Shown here piece after piece: positions 18,053 to 26,483 of a DNA stretch of 64,000 nt. The notes below the pieces were generated by a model. That model saw nothing but the letters and a program-made list of their open reading frames with translations, made no database searches and had not been told where the DNA came from. A program made the position numbers and the translations under genes. The DNA lies in the NCBI RefSeq assembly GCF_023276375.1, contig NZ_JALLPK010000001.1, forward strand, positions 3,847,391 through 3,911,390. Reading direction: 5' to 3'. Source of the stretch: Halocatena marina (lineage in GTDB: Archaea; Halobacteriota; Halobacteria; Halobacteriales; Haloarculaceae). Position 1 is the stretch's first letter; each line of letters opens with the position of its first letter.

Positions 18053-19075
18053 ATGGGTAAATCGTTGCTCGTTGTAGGGTGGGACGCTGCTACACGCGCA
18101 CACCTGTCTGGTGATCTCGATCTTCCTTTTTTCAATTCGCTCTCTGCCTCCGACACGCTTCTTCCTGAGCCGATCTGGCAGAATCGTGAGGTGGATAGTG
18201 GCACCGCGTGGACGACGATAACGACTGGTCTTTCGATGTGGGACCACCGAGTCGCTACTCTCACTGGAATGGTTGAACACCCAAACGTGTTGCGTGCTTT
18301 CTCAAAGTTTGATACGTTAATCCCACGTAATCTATTCGGCGTCCCTGCGCGGATTTGGGCCCGTAAACACATCCTGGGCAAACAACCGACAAACGACGAT
18401 ATACGATACAAACGCGTCTGGCACTATCTTCCGAACTCACTCTCGTTTGCGGTTCCACTTACATATCCTCCTAAACCAACGGACGGCGTCACCGTGAGTG
18501 GATTTCCGAGTCCGAGTGTGACCGTCCAACCAGACCAATTAGAAAAAGCAGTCCAACAGCGATACGACGGTGAGCCACGTCGTACGCACAACTCGAACGG
18601 AGGGTTTGATGAGAGTTATACTGAAGATCTATTTTCTGTTCACAAACAGGAGGTGGAGACTGTCTGTTGGCTCGATGAACAGACTGAGTTTCAGTTCTAC
18701 TTCGTTGTGTTCACACTCCTTGACCGCCTCCTTCACGTTGTTGACCGAGGGGATGAAGATATCGAACGAGCGTATAAACGTCTAGATACGTCGACTCGAA
18801 CGCTCATCGATCAGATCGATCCGGATGATGTCCTCATTCTCAGTGATCATGGAATGCGCTATGCACCTCGTGGAAAATGGAGACATATTCACGATGAAAA
18901 ACAAGGAATTTGGGCAGGAACGACCGATTTCGGGCTCGAAACACACCTCGATGTGACTCCCACAATACTCGATTACTATGGCGTCTCGATGGACGACCCG
19001 ACCTATGATGCCGAGACTGTCGTTGAGAATACAGATGAAATCGAAGACCGGCTGAGCAATCTCGGATACTTGTAA
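18053..19075 (+). CDS. Alkaline phosphatase superfamily protein (type I phosphodiesterase-like)
   Basis: 340 aa from the ATG at 18053 (MGKSLLVVGWDAATRAHL); the upstream in-frame extension is not family-like. Visible elements are the metal-binding Asp in VGWDAAT, the nucleophile region DSGTAWTTITTGLSMWDH, VVFTLLDRLLHVVDRG, the metal-binding LILSDHGMRY and the HLDVTPTILDYYGV tail. The family cleaves phosphomonoesters or diesters. Codon use and composition look somewhat more AT-rich than nearby core genes. It could be an envelope-polymer enzyme, but no signal peptide is present, so it is cytoplasmic as read. Confidence 0.8.
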   Translation: MGKSLLVVGWDAATRAHLSGDLDLPFFNSLSASDTLLPEPIWQNREVDSGTAWTTITTGLSMWDHRVATLTGMVEHPNVLRAFSKFDTLIPRNLFGVPARIWARKHILGKQPTNDDIRYKRVWHYLPNSLSFAVPLTYPPKPTDGVTVSGFPSPSVTVQPDQLEKAVQQRYDGEPRRTHNSNGGFDESYTEDLFSVHKQEVETVCWLDEQTEFQFYFVVFTLLDRLLHVVDRGDEDIERAYKRLDTSTRTLIDQIDPDDVLILSDHGMRYAPRGKWRHIHDEKQGIWAGTTDFGLETHLDVTPTILDYYGVSMDDPTYDAETVVENTDEIEDRLSNLGYL

Positions 19076-19180
19076 AATTCTGTCAGAACCAACCAGTCAC
19101 GAATGCGTGGCGTACGTGAGTCGGCTCTCTACGTTTCTGCAGAGTACCGACAGAGTATCGATGCGCTAGCAGTGTTGATG

Positions 19181-20113
19181 TTAGTCGACGCTCGGATAGT
19201 CTGTGTCGAATACGTCCGCGCTGACTGTTTCGTCAACAGCACCGTCATCGTCTTTCTCGACGGCAACTCCGTGGTCGCTCTCGGTGTTGTCTGTCTCATT
19301 TGTCTGCTCGTTCGCTGGACTCACGCTTCCCGTCTCGTAGCCGTGGAGATCGAGCGTGACGTGATCGAATCCGATATCGGTGAGATGTTCGCGCGCCGCT
19401 TGCACAAACTCGCTGTCGAGCGCACGGTCGAGTTCGTCCTGCCCGACTTCGATGCGCGCCAGCCCGTCGTGATCACGCACGCGGAACTGTTCGAAGCCCC
19501 ACGTTCGGAGGAGTCGTTCTGCTTTTTCGATCCGCGTGAGGCGAGATTCGGTAACCGACAGTCCCGTCGGAATGCGTGAGGAGAGACACGCCATCGCTGG
19601 CTTGTCCGCAACTGACAGCCCATAGTCTGCTGCGGCCTCGCGGACCTCTGATTTTGTGAGATCGTAGACGAGCAGCGGCGAGAACACCTCAAGCTCCTCG
19701 ACGGCTTGTAACCCTGGTCGGTGGCCGTCTCCGGGATCGGATGCGTTTGTCCCATCACAGACCGTTCCGATCCCGAGTTCGCGCGCGGTCTCGTACATCT
19801 TTCCGAGCCGCATCGTTCGGCAGTGATAGCATCGTTCCTCGTCGTTGCGCACGAAATCGGGATTGTCGAGCTCCGAAAACTCGACGACCTCGTGGCGGAT
19901 TCCGATTTCTTCGGTCACCTGCTCTGCGTGAGAGAGCTCCTCGATCGGCAGCGTTTCACTCTTTGCGGTACAGGCAACTGCCTGCTCTCCAAGCGCATCG
20001 TGAGCGAGAGCAGCAACGACGCTCGAATCGACGCCACCAGAAAAAGCGACGAGCACACCATCCCGAGAAGCGAGATCATCGCGGGCTGCGGCTAACTTCT
20101 CCTCTAGGGTCAT
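19181..20113 (-). CDS. larE: LarE-type ATP-dependent sulfur transferase
   Basis: 310 aa. An N-terminal PP-loop (VAFSGGVDSSVVAAL) adenylates the substrate. The segment NDEERCYHCRTMRLGKMY and Cys in KPAMACLSSRIPTG match LarE, where that cysteine can be the sacrificial sulfur donor. LarE converts the LarB product to the pincer nucleotide of lactate racemase. The C-terminus carries a 40-residue acidic extension beyond the usual end (about residue 265), common in haloarchaeal variants. No larB, larC or larA is in the window. Confidence 0.88.
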   Translation of the reverse strand: MTLEEKLAAARDDLASRDGVLVAFSGGVDSSVVAALAHDALGEQAVACTAKSETLPIEELSHAEQVTEEIGIRHEVVEFSELDNPDFVRNDEERCYHCRTMRLGKMYETARELGIGTVCDGTNASDPGDGHRPGLQAVEELEVFSPLLVYDLTKSEVREAAADYGLSVADKPAMACLSSRIPTGLSVTESRLTRIEKAERLLRTWGFEQFRVRDHDGLARIEVGQDELDRALDSEFVQAAREHLTDIGFDHVTLDLHGYETGSVSPANEQTNETDNTESDHGVAVEKDDDGAVDETVSADVFDTDYPSVD

Positions 20114-20303
20114 GATCTCTCTTTATGGCGATAGACAAAAAGGACGTTGGACGTATTTCATCCCAGTAGCCGTGCCGATTTCGTTGAGTATGATTACATC
20201 AGTAAAATATTCTTGATAATAATGGTTGAATATATATTATTTGTTGCTAAGTGCGTGGTGCGGAGCGGTGCAGTTTTCTGTTTTGGTGTCGAGGAGACAG
20301 CCG

Positions 20304-22301
20304 ATGGACTTGGAGACCGTCCCGGGTGTCGGCGCAACGACCGCCGAACAGCTCGCCCAGCTCGACGATCCCGAGCGTGCGCTCCGGGAGGGTGATGTCG
20401 CCGCAATCGCCCGTGCACCACAGATTAGCGACGGTCGCGCGGCCCGTATCGCTCGTGGTGCTATTCGACAGCGACACGACGATCACGATGAGTTCCTTCA
20501 GACCGATCGTGCGCGCGAACTGTACCAATCAGTGCTCGGATTGCTTCAGGAACGTGCTGTTACGAACTACGCGCAAAAACACCTCGAAACGCTGTATCCG
20601 AGCACGACACGTTCGCGCATCGATGAGGTACGGTCGTTCGTGACTGAGGCTGTCGAGCGCGAGCCTGCCCCAGAGATACTCGATGCACTGGCTGGCGTTT
20701 CACCGCTGGAATCACCATCCAATCTTCGGGTGCGTGAGCGATGTCTTGCGACAAGTGACGCCGAGACCTACGCACAGGCAGAGCAGACATTTCCTGAGCT
20801 GAGCATCGAACTCGTCGAAGATGCCCGTGATCTGTCTGAACTCGCTCGGGGGTATTCGACAGTTATTGCAATCGATGAGGCGTTCGCCGGGCTCGATCTC
20901 ACTGGTGACGTTCGAGTACTTCCTGATGCGTTCGACCGGATTGAGGAGGTCGTTCCCGAACGGCTGCTCACGTTTTTCGCATCGAATCGTGAACGGTTGC
21001 TCGCCGCTGCTACGGTCCATGAGAAAGCAGCGATCGAGCCACCGTGTGATCTTGATGCGCTTCGTGACTGTCTCGAACGGCTCACGGACGAAGGAACCAT
21101 CGCTGGAGACGACGAGCTCGTCCAACTGCAGCGGGCCCTCGATGACCTCGATACCGCTGTTTCCAGCGCCGAACGTGTCGCAAACGATCATCTCCGCGAA
21201 GCGATTCAAGAGCAGAACGTTACGATAGAGGGAGCAGACCTTCTTTCTCTCGTCGAACAGGGTGCGCGGGTCGATTCGCTGCTTGAACGCGAACTCGCTG
21301 ATGAGTTCACAGCAGCTATCGAAGCCGCCCGGTCCGAACTTCTCGATATACTCGCAGTCGATGATTACGACGCGATCGCAGAGCGGGTGTTCGCAGACGA
21401 TCCGACGTTCCCTGTCGAACGACGAGAGGAACCGGTCGGACGTCTCCAGACGGAACTCACTGCAGCCCGCGATCGTCGTGCGAGGCGACTGAAGGCCGAT
21501 CTCGCCTCTGATCTCGCCGATTTGCGCGAGCCAGTCGAGAGGCTTGTCAGTGCAGCACTCGAACTCGATGTAGAGCTCGCTCTCTCGCGGTTCGCCCGAG
21601 ACTTCGATTGCACGATGCCCGTTTTCGAGGACGACGCTGACGAAGTGTGTAGTGGATTCACCATTGCGGGTGGACGCTCGACGCTTCTCGACGTTCCATT
21701 CGAGGCGGTTGAGCCAGTTGATTACGCTGTCGAGGGCGTTGCACTCCTCTCGGGCGTGAACAGCGGTGGCAAAACGTCGACCATTGATCTCGTCGGGCTG
21801 GTCGTGATTCTCGCACAGATGGGACTTCCTGTCCCTGCTGAGCACGTCCGTCTGGAACGGTTCGATGCGCTCTACTATCAGGAGAAAAATCAGGGAACGC
21901 TCGACGCTGGTGCGTTCGAGACGACGCTCCGTTCGTTTGGCAATCTCGTCCACGGAGCCGGGAACCGACTTGTTCTCGTCGATGAACTCGAGAGTATCAC
22001 GGAACCAGGAGCGAGCGCGAAAATCATCGCTGGTATCCTCGGAGCGCTGGACGAACAAGGCACGACGAGCGTGTTCGTCTCACATCTCGCGGGAGAGATT
22101 CGCGCTGCTGCCGACATCGACGTGCAGATCGATGGGATCGAAGCTGTCGGACTCGTCGACGGAGAATTGCAAGTTAATCGATCACCCGTGAAAGGACGAC
22201 TGGCTCGCTCAACACCCGAGCTCATCGTCGAAAAACTCGCCCAAGAGAGTAGTGCCGAGGGTCGGTTCTACGATCAGCTCCTGGCGAAATTCGAGGAGTG
22301 A
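20304..22301 (+). CDS. MutS-family ATPase with N-terminal helix-hairpin-helix
   Basis: 665 aa from the ATG at 20304 (MDLETVPGVGATTAEQLAQL); an earlier in-frame start lacks similarity. Residues 1-40 look like a helix-hairpin-helix motif (VPGVGATTAEQL). A long helical core follows, and the MutS ATPase domain begins at about residue 480: Walker A GVNSGGKTST, the segment GLVVILAQMGLPVPAEH and Walker B LVLVDELESITEPG. The N-terminal mismatch-binding domain of MutS1 is missing and there is no C-terminal Smr domain as in MutS2, so it belongs to the archaeal MutS-like branch. A role in recombination or repair is inferred. An Orc1/Cdc6 gene follows 248 bp downstream. Confidence 0.85.
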   Translation: MDLETVPGVGATTAEQLAQLDDPERALREGDVAAIARAPQISDGRAARIARGAIRQRHDDHDEFLQTDRARELYQSVLGLLQERAVTNYAQKHLETLYPSTTRSRIDEVRSFVTEAVEREPAPEILDALAGVSPLESPSNLRVRERCLATSDAETYAQAEQTFPELSIELVEDARDLSELARGYSTVIAIDEAFAGLDLTGDVRVLPDAFDRIEEVVPERLLTFFASNRERLLAAATVHEKAAIEPPCDLDALRDCLERLTDEGTIAGDDELVQLQRALDDLDTAVSSAERVANDHLREAIQEQNVTIEGADLLSLVEQGARVDSLLERELADEFTAAIEAARSELLDILAVDDYDAIAERVFADDPTFPVERREEPVGRLQTELTAARDRRARRLKADLASDLADLREPVERLVSAALELDVELALSRFARDFDCTMPVFEDDADEVCSGFTIAGGRSTLLDVPFEAVEPVDYAVEGVALLSGVNSGGKTSTIDLVGLVVILAQMGLPVPAEHVRLERFDALYYQEKNQGTLDAGAFETTLRSFGNLVHGAGNRLVLVDELESITEPGASAKIIAGILGALDEQGTTSVFVSHLAGEIRAAADIDVQIDGIEAVGLVDGELQVNRSPVKGRLARSTPELIVEKLAQESSAEGRFYDQLLAKFEE

Positions 22302-22549
22302 GGAATCGTCATACAACCGAGAAACCGCTGTGAACTTGCTTTTGCTGTAGTGTGCTCTAGAGTACAGTTGTCGAGACGGTGACTGTTTCTGGCAGCAACT
22401 GGTCATAAAACCATCCAGAGTAGTACTATTTTCTAAGTACTAACCAATACCTGAATGATAAAAAATTGATGGTGATGGGGTCGGTTAAAACGTCCTTCGT
22501 TCACTCGCGCCCAACTCTTATATGCTCTCGCAAGCGAGGTGAAAGTGAA

Positions 22550-23671
22550 ATGCCGGATGATGAGATGCTGTCTTGGGACGAGACCGTGTTCCGGGACGAA
22601 CACGTCTTCGAAATCGACTACGTGCCCGAGACGTTTCTCCACCGGGAGGATCAGACGCGGCAGCTCCAGTACGCCCTCCGTCCTGCTGTCCGCGGCTCAC
22701 GCCCGCTGAACGCGATGGTGCGCGGGCCGTCTGGTACCGGAAAAACAACATCACTCCAGTTGCTCTCCTCGGAACTTCGAACACACACGAACGTGAACGT
22801 CTCGCACGTGAACTGCCAGGTTGATTCAACTCGGTATGCGGTCTTCTCGCGGCTGTTCGAGGATATGTTCGAGTACGAACCGCCCACAAGCGGTATTTCC
22901 TTTAAGAAACTCTTCGGGCAGATTACGGATCGCCTCGTCGACGAGGATGAGGTGCTTGCTGTCGCACTCGATGATGTCAACTATCTCTTCTACGAGGGAG
23001 AGGCGTCCGATACGCTCTATTCGTTATTACGCGCCCACGAAGCACACACCGGCGCAAAGATCGGCGTTATCCTCGTTTCTTCTGATCTCGATCTCGAAAT
23101 CATCGACGAACTCGATACGCGTGTCCAAAGCGTCTTCCGACCCGAGGAAGTGTACTTCCCGAGATACGACGAGCCAGAAATCGTCGATATACTGAGCGAA
23201 CGCGTCGATCGCGGCTTCCACGACGGTGTCGCTGGCTCGGAGATATTGAATCGCGTTGCAGAGCTCACTGCCGAGACCGGCGGCGATCTTCGTGTTGGCA
23301 TCGACCTCCTCCGTCGGGCGGGTCTCAACGCCGAGATGCGAGCGAGCACCACGGTCGAACTCGAAGACGTCGAACGCGCGTTCGATAAGTCGAAATACGT
23401 CCATCTCTCGCGCCACCTCCGGAATCTCACTGATTCCGAAATCGCCCTCGTCAGAACAATCGCAGAGCACGACGGCGAACGAGCAGGAGACGTCTACGAA
23501 TCATTCGAAAAGCGGACTGATCTCGGATACACCCGCTACTCCGAACTCATCAACAAGCTCGATCAGCTCAACATCATCGATGCAGAATATACGAGTGTCG
23601 ACGGTCGAGGACGATCACGGAAATTATCGCTCGCGTACGACGAGGACGCAGTGCTCGAACGGATTGATTGA
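22550..23671 (+). CDS. Orc1/Cdc6-family replication protein
   Basis: 373 aa from the ATG at 22550 (MPDDEMLSWDETVFRDE). Walker A is GPSGTGKTT (residues 59-67) and Walker B is VALDDVNYLFYEG (about 139). The sensor-2 region is TGGDLRVGIDLLRRAG, and the C-terminal winged helix is YTRYSELINKLDQLNIIDAE. It is full length for archaeal initiators. The upstream 248 bp was searched by eye for the ORB-type motif (paired TCCA...GAAAC with a G-string); none was convincing, so this gene may not mark an active origin. Haloarchaea carry many such paralogues. Confidence 0.9.
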   Translation: MPDDEMLSWDETVFRDEHVFEIDYVPETFLHREDQTRQLQYALRPAVRGSRPLNAMVRGPSGTGKTTSLQLLSSELRTHTNVNVSHVNCQVDSTRYAVFSRLFEDMFEYEPPTSGISFKKLFGQITDRLVDEDEVLAVALDDVNYLFYEGEASDTLYSLLRAHEAHTGAKIGVILVSSDLDLEIIDELDTRVQSVFRPEEVYFPRYDEPEIVDILSERVDRGFHDGVAGSEILNRVAELTAETGGDLRVGIDLLRRAGLNAEMRASTTVELEDVERAFDKSKYVHLSRHLRNLTDSEIALVRTIAEHDGERAGDVYESFEKRTDLGYTRYSELINKLDQLNIIDAEYTSVDGRGRSRKLSLAYDEDAVLERID

Positions 23672-23697
23672 ATCTAAAATTGTAAGCAGTTGAGGGC

Positions 23698-24231
23698 TCA
23701 GTACGGTTCGTTTTTCCAGCCAATTTGATACGCCGCGATGTTCATGCTCAGGTGGAGTATCGGAGTGACTACTAGTATAACGGCGATCACAGGCAGCGTA
23801 AAGACCTCACCAAACCAGTTTGGGGCGACGAGCACAACGAGAAGGAGTGCGCCAACGACGAAATCGAGCTGATCGAGTCCCGGTACGGCAACGCCTCGCT
23901 CACGTCCGAGGCGACGTTTGAAGAACGACGCGAGCAGATCTCCGAGCATCGCACCGAACGGGAGCATCACCACGACTGAACGCGGAAACACTGGGAGAAA
24001 ATCCCCAGCACGCAGGAATGACACGATCACGTTGAGGACAACCGCAACGAGTATTCCAGCCAACGTTCCGCCTGCTGTCCCACGCCACGTCTTGCCATCT
24101 CCGAGAAGACGCTTTCCCTTGTACATTCGACCACCATCGATAGGGCGCCCTCCACCGAATAACACAGCTGCATTGTTAGGAACATATGCCGGTAGCATAA
24201 CCCAGAGAGCAGTGACGATTACCTCCAACAT
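23698..24231 (-). CDS. carS: CDP-archaeol synthase (CarS)
   Basis: 177 aa from the ATG at 24231 (MLEVIVTALWVMLPAYVPNN). It is an integral membrane protein with five or so helices. The signature DGGRMYKGKRLLGDGKTWRG at about residues 32-51 and the LDQLDFVVGAL segment match CarS, which transfers CMP from CTP to unsaturated archaetidic acid. This is a core step of archaeal polar lipid synthesis at the cytoplasmic membrane. The extended frame upstream to 24342 is not conserved in the family. Confidence 0.92.
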   Translation of the reverse strand: MLEVIVTALWVMLPAYVPNNAAVLFGGGRPIDGGRMYKGKRLLGDGKTWRGTAGGTLAGILVAVVLNVIVSFLRAGDFLPVFPRSVVVMLPFGAMLGDLLASFFKRRLGRERGVAVPGLDQLDFVVGALLLVVLVAPNWFGEVFTLPVIAVILVVTPILHLSMNIAAYQIGWKNEPY

Positions 24232-24449
24232 ACTCGCAAGGCGGGTTGTCCCGACCTTAAAACGCACTAGATGCTCGGCATCGATCGAGTCACCGCAGAC
24301 AAACATTTTTGTCTGAATGATGGAAACCGCAGATTTGGGCAATCAATCGTGTGTTTCGTATCACGCAAGCGCTCGATTTACACGCTGGATCTGGTCCGAA
24401 CTGGTGTGGATATGGATACATATGAATGGATGCAAACGCGATTACAAAT

Positions 24450-25031
24450 ATGAACTCTATCTGTGTCTACTGTGGATCGAGTTTGGGCCAATCTTCGGTG
24501 TACGCAGAGCGTGCCACTGATTTCGCCGATGAACTCATTGAACGTGATCTCGCGCTCGTATACGGCGGCGCAAGCGTCGGCATCATGGGAACCGTTGCAG
24601 ATGCGGTCCTCGATGCTGGTGGTGAGGCGATCGGGGTCATTCCGAAGGCACTCGAAGCAAAGGAAGTCACCCACACGGGGCTCACAGAACTCCACGTCGT
24701 CGAGTCGATGCACGCCCGTAAGCAGACGATGGTGGACCTCGCCGACGGATTCGTCGCTCTCCCGGGTGGACTCGGAACCGTCGAGGAAATATTCGAGGTA
24801 CTGACGTGGGCACAACTCGGGTTTCACGAATACCCGTGCGGTTTTCTGAACATCGATGGCTACTACGATATGCTAACCGCGTTTCTCGATCACGCTACCT
24901 CGGAGGAATTCGTCAAACCGATCCACCGTGAGATGGTCGTCGTGGAACCGACACCGGAGACGTTACTCGATGCGTTTGCATCCTACGAACCAACCCACGT
25001 CAAGAAGTGGATTGATCGGGAAGAGACATAG
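24450..25031 (+). CDS. LOG-family protein (TIGR00730, nucleotide 5'-monophosphate phosphoribohydrolase type)
   Basis: 193 aa from the ATG at 24450 (MNSICVYCGSSLGQ). It has a Rossmann fold with the diagnostic motifs ESMHARKQTMVDLADGF and PGGLGTVEEIFEV. LOG proteins release the base from nucleoside 5'-monophosphates, such as cytokinin riboside monophosphate in plants; in archaea the substrate is probably AMP or a damaged nucleotide. The gene is divergent from carS. The ATG at 24426 would add 8 residues and is possible. Confidence 0.88.
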   Translation: MNSICVYCGSSLGQSSVYAERATDFADELIERDLALVYGGASVGIMGTVADAVLDAGGEAIGVIPKALEAKEVTHTGLTELHVVESMHARKQTMVDLADGFVALPGGLGTVEEIFEVLTWAQLGFHEYPCGFLNIDGYYDMLTAFLDHATSEEFVKPIHREMVVVEPTPETLLDAFASYEPTHVKKWIDREET

Positions 25032-25202
25032 CTCAAAAGAGAGGTTTTCAGGTGATGCGGTTCATTTGAGGTCGCTTTGTTCGTTATTCGTCTCTTCTTT
25101 TGTAATACTCGAATCTTCAGAAGCGAGCACATCAGCCGAAACGCGTTTGATTCTCTCTCTTGTTCTGGCATACACGAACACGAACACGATTACAAACCAA
25201 TC

Positions 25203-26048
25203 ATGCGCTCACCCCGTCCTCACTCTCACTCCAACGCTCGCACTTCCTCTGTACTGTCCACTCGACGAGACGTTCTTCGAGCGCTCGGTGGTGTTGCAGG
25301 CGTCGTCACCAGTGGTTGTATCGGTCGGTTAGAACGGAGCGTCACTGGTGGAAAGCAGCGATCGGTCGCCGAATTGGATCCCGAATACACGGAAGCATCG
25401 TTCGGGTCGTACGTCGATCAGATGCGCGAGCGGTACGACGATCACGGCGTCTGGGGTACAGAGAAGGGACCAACGGGCACAGAACGGCTCTCACTCGTCG
25501 GTGCGTGGAGCGATAACTGGACGCTCCGGAAACCTCGAACGCCATCAGACAATGGACGACAGATTCGCATTCCAATCGACTACGCTGCCGTCCTCTACCG
25601 CGTTAGCGGCAGTGATGATCAGCAATCCCAATCCCAGACGCATCATCTCTGGATGTGGGCTGGTGCAGACCCAAAACAGTCCAAGAAAGGCTACGGTGGG
25701 ACGACGGTCGTCGAACTGTCGGTCGCTGTTGCACTCGAAGGTACCGGGACACTCACCGCACACATTCCCAAAACGAGCGTTGGGCCCGAAGACGCTCCGG
25801 TACAAGTTCAACTATCAGGGAGTGATACACTCGGACCGGCGGCCCCGCTCCACATTCCGGCTGGTCGCATCCAACCCGCTCCCGATGGGACCAATGTTGG
25901 TCCCAACGGGACGTTCGATCTCGATTGGACGGGTGCGCACGGATCGCCTGTCTCAGTCGCTGGCGTGTGCGAGCTACAACGCCCACCCGACCGTGAATTC
26001 GAACTCACACTCAGCTGTGAAGCCAGCGGATCACAAGGGACACTGTGA
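25203..26048 (+). CDS. Tat-exported lipoprotein, unknown function
   Basis: 281 aa from the ATG at 25203. The N-terminus has a Tat motif (STRRDVLRALGGVAG) followed by the lipobox VTSGC, so the mature protein should be lipid-anchored outside the membrane. The mature chain (about residues 48-281) is probably an all-beta domain rich in Ser, Gly and Asp. I recognise no catalytic motif. It stands alone, convergent with the small gene at 26292. Confidence 0.75.
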   Translation: MRSPRPHSHSNARTSSVLSTRRDVLRALGGVAGVVTSGCIGRLERSVTGGKQRSVAELDPEYTEASFGSYVDQMRERYDDHGVWGTEKGPTGTERLSLVGAWSDNWTLRKPRTPSDNGRQIRIPIDYAAVLYRVSGSDDQQSQSQTHHLWMWAGADPKQSKKGYGGTTVVELSVAVALEGTGTLTAHIPKTSVGPEDAPVQVQLSGSDTLGPAAPLHIPAGRIQPAPDGTNVGPNGTFDLDWTGAHGSPVSVAGVCELQRPPDREFELTLSCEASGSQGTL

Positions 26049-26291
26049 ACGGTCTTCTGGATACTTGTTTTGTCGCTTCGTTTGGGGGCGTTGTCTCAAC
26101 AACGGGAGACAATTCCGGATCCAGCTCTAGCCGTACCGGAGCCTTCGCCAAACGAGGAGCCCGATTCCGAACAGACTCACAACAAGCATGAATCCGAGAG
26201 AAAAACTGTAGAAGAGATCTGTCGAGCGTAAAATTGTGATACTATTACCATCTCAAGTCAGCTCCAGATCAAAAATAGTCCTGCTAAAGTC

Positions 26292-26444
26292 TCAGCACTC
26301 GATTTCGAGTGTGATATTGGAAGCAATCCATCCATCGGGGTTCGTTTCCTCGATGAGCACCGTCCGTCCAGGACGTGTTTCGTAGGCAACGACATACCCT
26401 TCAGAATCTGACGCGTCACGCCCTGACTCGACATTCACGTCCAT
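26292..26444 (-). CDS. Small acidic haloarchaeal protein
   Basis: 50 aa from the ATG at 26442-26444 (MDVNVESGRDASDSEGYVVA); it reads through GWIASNITLEIEC to a stop at 26292. The composition is typical of haloarchaea, and the pattern of a GYVVAYET strand, a short middle and a closing DxWIxSN segment resembles a family of tiny haloarchaeal proteins of unknown function (I believe DUF7331-like). It begins 39 bp after the stop of the FolCP gene on the same strand and is probably in its transcript. Confidence 0.6.
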   Translation of the reverse strand: MDVNVESGRDASDSEGYVVAYETRPGRTVLIEETNPDGWIASNITLEIEC

Positions 26445-26483
26445 ACGTACTTTTAGGCTATCCTAGACGGTAGGTGTGTCGGT

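Noticed and set aside
20712-22058. Long open frame (448 codons) on the minus strand
   Set aside because: It lies entirely opposite the MutS-like ATPase gene, whose motifs are intact. The antisense product is rich in Cys/Arg/Ile without family motifs. High-GC third positions commonly create such shadows.
22302-22549. Possible replication origin upstream of the Orc1/Cdc6 gene
   Set aside because: Read by eye for paired origin-recognition boxes and G-strings; none convincing, and the stretch is short.
26105-26240. Hydrophobic minus-strand stretch reading ...LGFMLVVSLFGIGLLVWRR...
   Set aside because: It looks like a small membrane segment but has no proper start codon upstream of the hydrophobic part; could be a relic, not supported as a gene.
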